Below, piece after piece: positions 32,808 to 41,655 of a stretch of 64,000 nt of DNA. The position numbers were made by a program, and so were the translations under genes. The stretch is from assembly GCA_032718475.1 (NCBI GenBank), contig JAUCBJ010007396.1, positions 1 through 64,000 of the forward strand. Reading direction: 5' to 3'. Numbering within the stretch: position 1 is the stretch's first letter; every line of letters starts with the position of its first letter. Source of the stretch: Nemertoderma westbladi. Lineage: Eukaryota; Xenacoelomorpha; Nemertodermatida; Nemertodermatidae. Below the pieces are notes generated by a model. It had not been told where the DNA came from. It saw only the letters and a program-made list of their open reading frames with translations, and ran no database searches.

Positions 32808-33368
32808 ATGTCTTTTAGTGTTGTCAACAGTAATATAAGTTTGAGGTTGGTTGATGGGTGCATATCATTCGATGTGCTGGCTAAACGAATTCTAAATGGA
32901 AAACTCATCTTAAAGCCTTTTCAATATATCACCAAAATTTGCGGATGGACGTGTCTCTTTTTCCCGAGCGGTAAGGTCACTGTACTCGGTAAATCGCCTA
33001 AAATAAAAAAAATTATTAAGTATATATATAAGCATACTGATTATAAACTAACTTTTATTTCAATCAATAGCCAAACTTATATTATTAACAATCTAGACAT
33101 AGACTATAGGAAATTAATGAAAACGGTCGGGTTTCATTTTTTAGATAATTATTATAATGCGGAGGTGAAATATGAGCCGGAGATATTTAATAATATTCTT
33201 GTGCAGTTTTATCGTCGGGATAAAACTAGTTCTAATATCATAACATTTTGCGTTTTTTACACACGAAATGTTGTGTGCATGGCAAGACCCGGGATATTTC
33301 GAGTATTTTTTCCAAAGTTTTTTAATGTTATTGGTAATTTAGATAGTCATTTAGGTAGAAATATTTAA
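32808..33368 (+). CDS. TATA-binding-protein-like factor encoded in the Polinton
   Basis: This intact 186-codon protein starts at ATG 32808, 9 bp after the polymerase stop. It has two pseudo-repeats arranged as in TBP. Repeat 1 (~5-75) has NISLRLVDGCISFDVLAKRI, then the hallmark FFPSGKVTVLG at ~51-61, matching the F-SGK---TG strand of TBP. Repeat 2 (~83-177) has KYEPEIFNNILVQFYRR at ~121-137, resembling the YEPELFPGLIYRM region of eukaryotic TBP, followed by strand FYTRNVVCMARPG and a final helix. TBP saddles bind TATA elements and nucleate transcription. Intergenic regions of this element carry TATA-like boxes. Divergent TBP-like proteins are known in large DNA viruses. I do not know of one as a standard Polinton gene. 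Assignment is by motif, not by search. Confidence 0.7.
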   Translation: MSFSVVNSNISLRLVDGCISFDVLAKRILNGKLILKPFQYITKICGWTCLFFPSGKVTVLGKSPKIKKIIKYIYKHTDYKLTFISINSQTYIINNLDIDYRKLMKTVGFHFLDNYYNAEVKYEPEIFNNILVQFYRRDKTSSNIITFCVFYTRNVVCMARPGIFRVFFPKFFNVIGNLDSHLGRNI

Positions 33369-33790
33369 TTTTTTTATTTCTGGTGTCAGTTTTAGGTTTG
33401 TCCAGCGGGATCTCATTAGGTTTTTAAATAAACGCGGATATTACCATTATTTACATTATATATATAACGTGTTTTATCGGTAGTCTTAGGTTGTCAAGGG
33501 CGTCAATTTCATTTCTGATGTCGGTTTACATTTACATAAATCTAGTCTATCTGTCTATTTGTTGGTCTTTCTGTCAGTCAGTATGTCAAACTTTATTCAT
33601 TGTTCGCGTTATATAATGTATTTTATTAATTATCGATGTTAGGTTTTAAAGAGTGCTGGTTTCTATAATTGCTCGGTTTTATTGCGTGAAAAACCCCACC
33701 CGCACATATACTCGATACTATTTATAACGGTGGCGGTGTTTTATTACTTACTATTATTGTTCTTGTTTATATAAGTTATTAATATATGTA
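33369..33790. other. AT-rich intergenic region
   Basis: No gene is seen. A tatttata element lies near 33718, about 70 bp before the next ATG, and may serve as its promoter. Confidence 0.4.
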
Positions 33791-34255
33791 ATGAAATCAC
33801 TAAAAGCTTTAATTAAACAATTTGACGGGGATTTAAAGTTCTTATCTAACGCCTCCCTTAACCGTAGAAAAACCTTCTTACGCGTCGGTGGAACCGATGA
33901 ACTTATAAGTTTTCTAATTAATATTATTCTAAATGTATTAAATGGTAACGTAAAAATTCCTGAGAAAACAATTGCGAGGTTAAAACGCCATAAAAAAACA
34001 ATACGCGAGATCGCTAAAAAACCAAAAGCAGCCAAGTATTCCATTCGAATTTATCGTAAACGATTGGTGCAAAGGGGCGGATTTATAAATCTACTAATCT
34101 CTGGTTTAATGAGTGGGCTTAACGGTTATCAGAAAATATCACCCATAATAACGGCTGTAAGAGGCAGAAAATTAGCCCAATCCCGCCGGGGGTATAGACC
34201 TAGTACCTCTGGTACACGCGTCAACCATCAAGTTTCTAGGTTTCCCATCTACTGA
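33791..34255 (+). CDS. Small basic Polinton protein with Gly/hydrophobic C-terminal segment
   Basis: This intact 154-codon protein is very basic. Its order matches a small protein that recurs next to capsid and packaging genes in Polintons: an N-terminal helical part (LKALIKQFDGDLKFLSNASL), a block resembling LI--I--I-LNVL-GN (FLINIILNVLNGNVKIP), a Lys/Arg-rich stretch (ARLKRHKKTIREIAKK) and RLVQRGGFINLLISGL. The RGG-plus-hydrophobic segment at ~97-112 is reminiscent of adenovirus-type membrane-active or core peptides. The function is not established; it is probably a minor virion or DNA-associated protein. It ends 17 bp before the packaging ATPase gene. Confidence 0.7.
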   Translation: MKSLKALIKQFDGDLKFLSNASLNRRKTFLRVGGTDELISFLINIILNVLNGNVKIPEKTIARLKRHKKTIREIAKKPKAAKYSIRIYRKRLVQRGGFINLLISGLMSGLNGYQKISPIITAVRGRKLAQSRRGYRPSTSGTRVNHQVSRFPIY

Positions 34256-34272
34256 GTGGCTACCTATCAACA

Positions 34273-34982
34273 ATGTCAACAATGTCAACGATATCGCAGG
34301 AACCAATCACATCATACGACGCCTCTTTCAAGATGGGTTCGGCCATGATTATTGCGGGTCCAAGTTCTTCCGGAAAAACAGTGCTGGTATCAAAAATTGT
34401 AAAAATAAAAATTTAGTTTTTGATATAACCCCGAAGCGTGTATTATTCTTTTATGGTGCCACCCCACCTGAATTCCCAGGTATAACACATCTATTCAAAG
34501 GTTTACCACAAAAAATTAATTCTATTTTCCACGAAAACGATCTAATTATTATAGACGACTTGTTAAGCGAAAGTAAGAGTGATGAGAGTTTGACAGAAAG
34601 CTTCACAAAAACCTGCCATCATACTTCCTGTTTCATTATCTATATAACACAAAAAATTTTCAGTAAAGGGGCGGAAACATGGACTAGAAGTCTAAATGCC
34701 CAATATTGTATTTTCACAAGAAATCCCCGCGATGCAAGTCAAATAAGTTATATGGCACGGCAAGTGTACCCAAAAAATAGCAATTTTATTGTTCAAGCAT
34801 ATAGCGACACCACACAAAAACCATTCACACACCTTCTTTTAGACTTTCATCAAAAAACGGATGATAGTATAAGAGTTAGGGGTGATATTTTCAACCCATT
34901 AGGGCAAACTGTTTATCAACCCGCGAACACGAACTCTAACACACCTCACCAAAGCCCTGAGGCTCAGTCTATACCGCAGTAG
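34273..34982 (+). pseudogene. FtsK/HerA-type DNA packaging ATPase, one frameshift
   Basis: The ATG at 34273 leads into a Walker A motif (IAGPSSSGKTVL) at about 34357-34395. The reading hits a stop at about 34417 because of an indel in the A/T-rich run near 34400-34415. The frame used from there continues to 34982 with Walker B (LIIIDDLLSES) at about 34541 and a C-terminal part typical of Polinton and adenovirus IVa2-like/PRD1 P9-type ATPases (FTRNPRDASQISYMARQVYP). In related viruses this motor drives the genome into the procapsid. Apart from the single indel the gene looks complete (about 235 codons). Confidence 0.9.
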
Positions 34983-35104
34983 CGACGCTGTGCGAAAACC
35001 ATTTTCACACCTTGTTTTAGACTTTCACCAAAATTAGGTTATTATCGGTCCATGAACGTGAACTCTAGTATATAGTATTAATATATTAATAATGATATAT
35101 AACG

Positions 35105-35563
35105 ATGAAAAATAACGAGATTAGCCTCGGAAATTTTAAGAAGTTGTATCTAGTTTCTACTTTATTAACGGATACTTATAATAATAATAAGAAAAGCAAT
35201 AATATAATACAACCGCTAGATGGTGTGGCAATTTCATCCCGGAAAGCCAAACGATTGTTGAGTTATTTGATGCGATTCTCGCGAGACAGAGTACGGTGGA
35301 GTGATAATAATAAACTCTATATAGAAAATAAACTTATACCCGGAGCGAATATTGATCATTTGATTGAATTGCTGACTACAAAAAAAAATAAGAAAAACAC
35401 CAAAATAATTCCAGGACAAACAACATTTTTGGGGTTATTAAAACGATTAAGGATACCAAAACGATTAATTGGTCGCGGTTGGTTGAAACGACAAGGGGTC
35501 CACATGACCCCCTCCAACGCAAAACGCGTCGACGCGTGGAAACAATACGTAGGACTACAATAA
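35105..35563 (+). CDS. Conserved small Polinton protein
   Basis: This intact 152-codon protein is basic. It contains SSRKAKRLLSYLMRFSRDRV, then VRWSDNNKLYIENKLIPGAN followed by IDHLIELLTTKKNKKN, and a short domain FLGLLKRLRIPKRLIGRGWL. The order of helix, a W-x-(n)-G/N-L strand, then PG-N--LI matches a recurrent unnamed protein of Polinton elements that sits near the integrase and ATPase. No catalytic motif is visible. A structural or DNA-binding role is plausible but unproven. The ATG at 35105 follows a TATA-like AT run. Confidence 0.65.
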   Translation: MKNNEISLGNFKKLYLVSTLLTDTYNNNKKSNNIIQPLDGVAISSRKAKRLLSYLMRFSRDRVRWSDNNKLYIENKLIPGANIDHLIELLTTKKNKKNTKIIPGQTTFLGLLKRLRIPKRLIGRGWLKRQGVHMTPSNAKRVDAWKQYVGLQ

Positions 35564-35681
35564 ATCGACGTGTGGAAACAAAACGTGGGATAACATTAAA
35601 ATAGTAGTATGTTTTTTGAACGTTTCATATTAAGTATTAACTGTCATTGCAAGTGTTTTCTACCGCGACTCGACACAACCG

Positions 35682-36772
35682 ATGGGGAGAATCGTAGAAA
35701 ATCGAACAAATAAACGACTGGAAAGAATATATTACAATATTTCAAATGCTGCCGGTTTCGTGTGCGTAACCAAACTAGCGAAAGCCGCTAAAGTTACGAG
35801 AAATCGCGCAAAGGAGTGGTTGAGCTCCCAACGAACGTATTCCCTTCACGTGCCGGCTAGGCGCCATTACCCAACATCAAAAATTTTCACGGGCAGCATT
35901 GGAGATCTATATCAGGCAGACCTATGCGATATGCAACCCTTTAGGGTGGAGAATAATGGTTATGGTTACATAATTACTTGTATCGATTGCTTTAGTCGCA
36001 AGGCGTGGGCACTAGGGTTAAAACGTAAAACCGGTGTCGAAATTAAAAGGGCCCTAGCCACGATATTCGAAGAAAGGAAGCCTAAACGACTAGCAGTTGA
36101 TCAAGGAACTGAGTTTGTTAATAAATTGGTGAAAGATTTCTTATAGAACAATAATGTAATGTTCATTTTTATACATTAGTTAGCCAATTTAAAGCTAGCA
36201 TCTGTGAGAGGTTGAACCGCACACTTAAGTCGAAAATGTATAAAGTGTTCACAAGACGGCAAAATAGGAAATGGATCGACATATTACCGAAGCTGGTAAT
36301 TTTATATAATAATTCAATACATAGAACCATCAGTATGGCACCAAACTCAGTCAATAAAAATAATGAAACTGACTTATTTTTAAAACTATATGGCAGTGTG
36401 CGCCATCCCAATAAAAAGAAACGCCGCGAACAGCGTCGAGTTCATTTCAAGGTTGGTGATAAGGTGCGGCTGAGTTTAGCTAGAAAGCCATTTGACAAAG
36501 GTTATACACCTAATTATACAGTAGAAATTTTCGAAATTTACAGAATAAGATTGGATCGAGAGCCGTACCCTATGTACAAAGTTGTGGACTCGAATGGGCA
36601 CGTTATAAATGGGACATTTTATCGACATGAAATCCAAAAGGTAAAAGAACCATTTAAATTCCTACCAATTGAAAAAATAATTAAAGAAAAAGTAAATAAA
36701 AGCAGCAAAAAGCAATATTTGGTTAAATTTGTTGGTTTTGCGACACATCGATGGGTTGATCACGTACAATAA
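35682..36772 (+). pseudogene. Retroviral-type integrase with chromodomain (Polinton c-integrase), broken
   Basis: The protein inserts the element, producing 6-bp TSDs in this class. An N-terminal helical domain (~1-60) precedes the rve core: first Asp in LYQADLCDM (residue 80), second Asp in LAVDQGTEF (residue 140, nt 36099), and the Glu codon at 36206-36208 in the block CERLNRTLKS. The D-to-E spacing is therefore about 35 residues, as in DD35E integrases. TAG at 36144 plus a frameshift before about 36200 separates the second Asp from the Glu. After the core come an SH3-like stretch (FKVGDKVRLSLARKPF) and a C-terminal chromodomain (PIEKIIKEKVN...QYLVKFVGF) at about 36660-36770. This copy is inactive. 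Confidence 0.93.
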
Positions 36773-36786
36773 TTAATTATATTATT

Positions 36787-37668
36787 ATGGATTACTTACA
36801 TTTAACGTTGACTTCCGACGCCAGTCTAGATAAATATTCCGATAACACTCCCAGCGATTTCACGATTGAGTTGTCCAAACCTATCCCCGTCAGCACAAAT
36901 TGGGTCGCGGGTCTAAAGGAAATACAGTATGTGTCAACCTATAGAAATATTGAACAAAGATCCGGAATTAGAATTGGTGAATATATGTATAATGAGGATT
37001 TGGAATTTCATATAGCTCCATACAATCTTATAGAAATCGATTTTAATCTTGGGCTATATGCTTCTATTGAGTCAATTTTAAACCATATTAGTGTTTATTT
37101 AAAAAATCCCTCAATATCCCACGGTTTCAAAGATGTTAAGTTTAACTACCAAAAACATACATCAAAAATTCATCTACATTGTAAGAAAGGTCGCTATTTC
37201 CAATTCTATGGAGATATAATAAATATTTTCGGGTTATCGAGTTTAAAAAATAATTTAATGGGTCTTGGCACGCTTTGGGCAATACACTACAACGAAGATG
37301 ATGGTTTATTGAACTTAGGCTGTAAGGATACAAACAAAATGGATGGAGTTGAATTCCCCGAACCTTGCGATATAACGAGGGATAGACACACAATGTTTAT
37401 ATATACAGATATGATTGAATCTTCTCACTTGGGACATTTGATGGTGCCTCTTTTGTGGATAATCCCCCTGAAATGGGAACCATACTCATTCATCAACCGG
37501 GAATTCAAAAACACACATTACAAACAATTAAAAAATAAAAAAGTGCTCGATACAATTAGTATAACGCTTCGCGACCATAAAGGAAAGCATATAGTCTTTC
37601 ATGGAGGTAAAACAATTTTAGTTCTAGAACTCAAAAAACAACAACGGCGACAAAAACTACAAGAATGA
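36787..37668 (+). CDS. Minor capsid protein (penton-like), copy 1, intact
   Basis: This 293-codon protein is open from ATG 36787, 14 bp after the integrase stop. It follows the Polinton penton-like pattern: an N-terminal LTLTSDASLDKYSDNTPSDF, then WVAGLKEIQYVSTYRN, a middle part with GLYASIESILNHI, and a C-terminal jelly-roll end (MFIYTDMIESSHLGHLMVPL, then YKQLKNKKVLDTISITLRDH and IVFHGGKTILVLEL). In related particles it occupies the five-fold vertices and partners the major capsid protein. The gene overlaps the next one by ATGA at 37665-37668, suggesting a shared transcript. No break is seen, in contrast to the major capsid gene. Confidence 0.85.
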   Translation: MDYLHLTLTSDASLDKYSDNTPSDFTIELSKPIPVSTNWVAGLKEIQYVSTYRNIEQRSGIRIGEYMYNEDLEFHIAPYNLIEIDFNLGLYASIESILNHISVYLKNPSISHGFKDVKFNYQKHTSKIHLHCKKGRYFQFYGDIINIFGLSSLKNNLMGLGTLWAIHYNEDDGLLNLGCKDTNKMDGVEFPEPCDITRDRHTMFIYTDMIESSHLGHLMVPLLWIIPLKWEPYSFINREFKNTHYKQLKNKKVLDTISITLRDHKGKHIVFHGGKTILVLELKKQQRRQKLQE

Positions 37669-38384
37669 ACAGTTATTACGTTGTACTACCCTCAAACGCA
37701 AACCCCATAGAATTCCCACGTAATAGCGCCAGCGATTTCCAAACAAATTTGCAAATTCCTTTACCTTTCGCTAAAGGGCAATGGTTAGTAGGTTTAACCG
37801 GTATAACGTACGTATCTAGTATCAGGTATGACAATAGCGACATTTATATAAAGGCCATAAAAAATAAAAAAATGTTTACAAGATATGTTACTCTCCCCGA
37901 AGGATCTTTCCTATCATTGGAAAGGATCATTGAGTACTTCAACAAAAGCCTTATTAAAGGCCAAATTAATATAATTGATAATAGAGCACGCTCTGGTAAT
38001 ATAACCATACATTTTAAAGGTAAACAGTTGTCGATAATTGTCAGTAAACGTTTGGGTGGTTACCTAGGATTAACAGAACACGAGGTTGATGGCAAAGGTT
38101 TTATGTGTGTACAAAATGCTGTAGGGGATTATCACTTGCTAAGGATTGATTCACGGAATAATAAGTACGACTGCCATAAGCATCCTAATGCTGTCGAAAT
38201 ACTGGAACCCAACATAAATATACATATCAATTGCGTCGAACCTCAATTTGTAGACAATAGCGAATACCCTCTGTTGCGTAGCATACCCATAGAAGGGGAA
38301 TATGGGCAAATTATTAGCCGAGAACTTTTTATAAACTGTTTATGGGGTATTATAAACTGGGGTATTATAAATATTATGTTTTAA
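37665..38384 (+). CDS. Minor capsid protein (penton-like), copy 2, C-terminally altered
   Basis: This second penton-like protein (239 codons) starts inside the stop of copy 1 (ATGA). The N-terminus is clearly paralogous: VVLPSNANPIEFPRNSASDF and WLVGLTGITYVSSIR line up with the same regions of copy 1, and SFLSLERIIEYFNKSL matches its -SIESI-N-I block. The expected C-terminal strands (plLR-i then IeI-l-d--G--i-F) are only partly reached (YPLLRSIPIEGEYGQIISRE). The reading then runs into a repetitive AT-rich tail (GIINWGIINIMF) and stops. The end therefore looks degraded, perhaps by the insertions that follow. Confidence 0.75.
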   Translation: MNSYYVVLPSNANPIEFPRNSASDFQTNLQIPLPFAKGQWLVGLTGITYVSSIRYDNSDIYIKAIKNKKMFTRYVTLPEGSFLSLERIIEYFNKSLIKGQINIIDNRARSGNITIHFKGKQLSIIVSKRLGGYLGLTEHEVDGKGFMCVQNAVGDYHLLRIDSRNNKYDCHKHPNAVEILEPNINIHINCVEPQFVDNSEYPLLRSIPIEGEYGQIISRELFINCLWGIINWGIINIMF

Positions 38385-38513
38385 ATAAAATTAAACAGCA
38401 CTATATATATCCCATTTACGATGTAACTTCCTTTTTTAATTAATGTACTAAAAACTAAAAATAAACAGCCCGATGACAATTACACCTTATACGGTACTCT
38501 AAATAATCCTACA
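38385..38513. other. AT-rich spacer
   Basis: This lies between the truncated penton-like gene and a candidate exon on the other strand. No feature is recognised. Confidence 0.5.
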
Positions 38514-38666
38514 TCAGTGGATAAACGGTGAAATTACATGTAAAAACGTGCGTAACAACAAACTAACCGGCGTTGATGGTGGCGGCGGGGTGGTAGTGCG
38601 TGGAGGCGATCGTAACGCGTCGGCGTACGATAGAGGAACGGTAGTCAGGCATCCCTCCTTCTCCAC
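38514..38666 (-). other. Candidate terminal exon (minus strand)
   Basis: On the minus strand a strong acceptor (run of T then ctag) ends at 38667. From 38666 the sequence reads open for 50 codons to TGA at 38514-38516. It has a locally GC-rich, Pro/Thr-rich composition (PLSYADALRSPPRTTTPPPP). Phase 0 at its start agrees with the phase of the 120-bp exons upstream at 39266-39955. It could be the last exon of the same spliced gene. The family is unknown. Confidence 0.4.
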
Positions 38667-39150
38667 CTAGAAAAAAATATTAATTAATAATTTAGGGAAA
38701 TGAGCAGGTAACAGCGGCACGCGATTCTAACCAAAACAATAAACCAGAGTGAATAGCAATGGTAACAGTTGAATTTTCGCCCGTATTCAGCTGATATTTG
38801 CAACCAATTTCCGCTGGAGATCGATTTTTTACTTGCGACCAACTTCAGCCACTATCTGATAATAAGATACCGGTACTATAAAATAAATACTTAAACTCAG
38901 TAGCTCAATACGTATCGCAATATGTTGCAGAAAAATAACACGTTAGTGCGACGTCACGCAACACGCGAACAATTGGCATTAAAATCAATTTGACCTGGAG
39001 TCAAAAGTTCGAGAGGTATTTCCCCGTAACTTTACAAAATATTGAAGCGTTTTCTCTAGTATGCCCATATACAATTTGGTTGAAAATGGTTACAATCTTC
39101 AAAAGTTATTTATGAATTAATTTTTCATTACAGACGGACAGACAGACAGT
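38667..39150. other. AT-rich spacer, candidate intron
   Basis: This would be intronic if the flanking minus-strand exons belong together. It contains a short gacagacagacag run just before the 285-bp repeats. Nothing else is seen. Confidence 0.4.
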
Positions 39151-39265
39151 ATACCATAGTATACAACAGTATACTACACAATAATTATTATGGCATTGAG
39201 GGGGGTGGGCCTGTGGGGGATATATTAAGAAGCGGTAAAATAATAATGTTATCTATATAACTTAC

Positions 39266-39385
39266 TCCAAGCCTCTCCTGGTGCTGACGCCGAAGCGGAC
39301 ACGATGATACTTTGTGGCGCTTCGGTAAGCATTGCCCATGGCAATATGAACAGGTAACGGACTGTCGATGTTTACCCATTCTATT
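39266..39385 (-). other. Candidate Cys/His-cluster exon, copy 1 of 3
   Basis: The minus strand shows a pyrimidine-rich acceptor (tgttatatttcttag, just above 39385), a 120-bp exon, and a consensus donor gtaagt beginning at 39265. The exon is exactly 40 codons, so it is symmetric (phase 0-0) and can be repeated without changing frame. It encodes CSYCHGQCLPKRHKVSSC, a C-x2-C-x8-H-x4-C arrangement resembling a zinc knuckle, within a basic context. No host gene is recognised. Confidence 0.55.
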
Positions 39386-39550
39386 CTAAGAAATATAACA
39401 CAAAAAATAATTTTACCTTAATTAAATGCGGCCTTATACCATAGTATACAACAGTATACTACACAATAATTATTATGGCATTGAGGGGGGTGGGCCTGTG
39501 GGGGATATATTAAGTAGCGGTAAAATAATAATGTTATCTATATAACTTAC

Positions 39551-39670
39551 TCCAAGCCTCTCCTGGTGCTGACGCCGAAGCGGACACGATGATACTTTGT
39601 GGCGCTTCGGTAAGCATTGCCCATGGCAATATGAACAGGTAACGGACTGTCGATGTTTACCCATTCTATT
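39551..39670 (-). other. Candidate Cys/His-cluster exon, copy 2 of 3
   Basis: The sequence and splice signals are identical to those of copy 1, shifted by 285 bp, with the donor starting at 39550. Confidence 0.55.
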
Positions 39671-39835
39671 CTAAGAAATATAACACAAAAAATAATTTTA
39701 CCTTAATTAAATGCGGCCTTATACCATAGTATACAACAGTATACTACACAATAATTATTATGGCATTGAGGGGGGTGGGCCTGTGGGGGATATATTAAGT
39801 AGCGGTAAAATAATAATGTTATCTATATAACTTAC

Positions 39836-39955
39836 TCCAAGCCTCTCCTGGTGCTGACGCCGAAGCGGACACGATGATACTTTGTGGCGCTTCGGTAAGC
39901 ATTGCCCATGGCAATATGAACAGGTAACGGACTGTCGATGTTTACCCATTCTATT
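39836..39955 (-). other. Candidate Cys/His-cluster exon, copy 3 of 3
   Basis: The sequence and splice signals are identical to those of copies 1 and 2, shifted by 570 bp. This would be the first of the three in transcription order. Confidence 0.55.
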
Positions 39956-40383
39956 CTAAGAAATATAACACAAAAAATAATTTTACCTTAATTAAATGCG
40001 GCCTAACAACAGATATTAAAATAAATAATAATATAATAAAAAATAATATATATAAAAATAAGTATTATAATAACATTAATTTATTTTAAAATACACAAAG
40101 GCTGATAAAAAATATTTTATGATTTTTAAGCACCAATACCGGTATAAAAACGCGTTTACATTCGATAATTCATACTTCAGTACTTTCTAGTGTGACAGTC
40201 ACATGTTTTAAATTAATTGAGCGTAATAATATATATATCAGGCCATTAAAAAAAAAATTAACCAGAGTCATTAGAACAGATTACAGTTACATTTCTGATG
40301 GTGAGAAACTGTAAATAAAAATACAACTACACTACCAGTATGTAATAGGTGTATTTGTTTGTATTATGCATGACCTAAAAGGT

Positions 40384-41190
40384 GTACTGACAATTCCTTC
40401 CAGGACAATTCCTCCCCGGACAATTGCGACCCGGACAATTCCAGGCAATGATAATTTCATTAGCTGTTATCATTATTTGTCCAGGTCGCTTGGTATGCTT
40501 GAGCATGTGGACGACTTCTGTTACCTGGGATCATGGATCCGGAAGTCAGGTGAGGACCTTCGAATACGTAAGGGAAAGGCATGGGCAGCCTTGAATAGGC
40601 TTTCCAGGATTTGGAAGTCACCGAGAATTAATCGGAAACTTAAGGTCCGATTATTTAGAGCAGCAGTAGTTCCAGTACTCCTCTACGGGAGTCCATGCTG
40701 GGCTCTAACTGCTGAGGACACCAAATCTCTGGATGGCACATTCACAAGAATGCTACGCCGGGTTCATTGTGTCAAGTACAAAGCACACATCTCCAACCAG
40801 ACACTATATAACATTGGAGGTGTCTCATTGGTTCCCCCAAGCTTGACACTAGAACAAAATCGCCTCCGCTTTGCAGGACATTGCTTTCGCCGTGAGGACC
40901 AGCCAGTGCATAATCTTGTACTTTGGCAGCCTCATGGAGTGAATAAGCATGGTGGACAGCCCATGACTTTCTTCAGACGCATCTTAAAGGACACTGGCCT
41001 TAAAGATGCGGATGATCTAGCAAATGTCATGGGTGATAGGGAGTTGTGGCGGTGCAATTTTGTTGACAAGCCGGCACAGCATTCTTAAAAATGCAGCTGC
41101 AATGCAGCATGCCAATCCTAGTAGTAGTAGTAGTAGTAGTCCAGGTCGGAATTGTCAGGTTCGGAATTGTCCGGGTCGGAATTGTCCTAA
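40384..41190. mobile_element. Palindromic MITE-like element split by a LINE
   Basis: The left arm (about 40388-40448) has four copies of a gacaattcc-type iteron. The right arm (about 41139-41190) has the inverse iteron ggaattgtc three times. Joined across the LINE they form a palindrome whose centre is also self-complementary (aatgata...tatcatt). No coding capacity is seen. Confidence 0.6.
40489..41138 (+). mobile_element. 5'-truncated RTE-like LINE with 10-bp TSD
   Basis: This carries the last ~190 codons of the RTE-like ORF, open to the stop at 41086-41088 (FRAAVVPVLLYGSPCWALTA and RLRFAGHCFRREDQPVH). The 3' UTR and a (TAG)n tail follow. The sequence gtccaggtcg is present at 40479-40488 and 41139-41148. 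The RT catalytic region is absent because of 5' truncation. The C-terminal reading itself is intact and very close to the full-length copy at 10.2-13.9 kb, so the insertion is young. Confidence 0.92.
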
Positions 41191-41655
41191 CTTCTGAACT
41201 GAAAGAATCATCTCAAGCATCCTGGCATGGTAGCCGTCTAATTAGAGAGTAGGATATTATTTGAACTAAATTGAGTATAGAGTTAGCATAGACTACTATG
41301 GTTTACCGGTAGGCCTATGTGTTGGAAGTTTTTGACTAACCTCGGTGAATAAAGCAAATCGATAAAGAATAACTGAATAAAGCAGATTGAATAAAGCAAA
41401 CGAATCAATAAAGGAAAATCAACTTGTATAACTTGTAACTTTAAACAGTTCTATATAGTTATAAAAAAGTTAATTTAACATCTAATTTACGTTATATACG
41501 AGTTCGGTTGATTGGAGATTCAGGAAATTTGTTGCGCTTTTATTATGGAAATTCAATATTGATGCTTCATTTTATGCGAATTGATTGAGATAGTCACAAT
41601 TTAATCAATGTAAATTATTTATTATTATCTGATTATCTGAAGTAATAGCGACTAT
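41191..41655. other. Spacer
   Basis: The sequence is AT-rich with short gaataaagca-like repeats near 41349-41415. No gene is seen. Confidence 0.5.

Larger units (their letters stand above)
39151..40005. repeat. 285-bp tandem triplication
   Basis: Three copies start at 39151, 39436 and 39721, each beginning ataccatagtatacaacag, with at most one or two base differences. This indicates recent duplication or gene conversion. Each carries one splice-flanked exon on the minus strand. Confidence 0.95.

Noticed and set aside
39188-39949. Three identical 63-codon ORFs as independent small genes
   Set aside because: They run through a perfect gtaagt donor; an exon of 40 codons within each repeat explains the sequence better.
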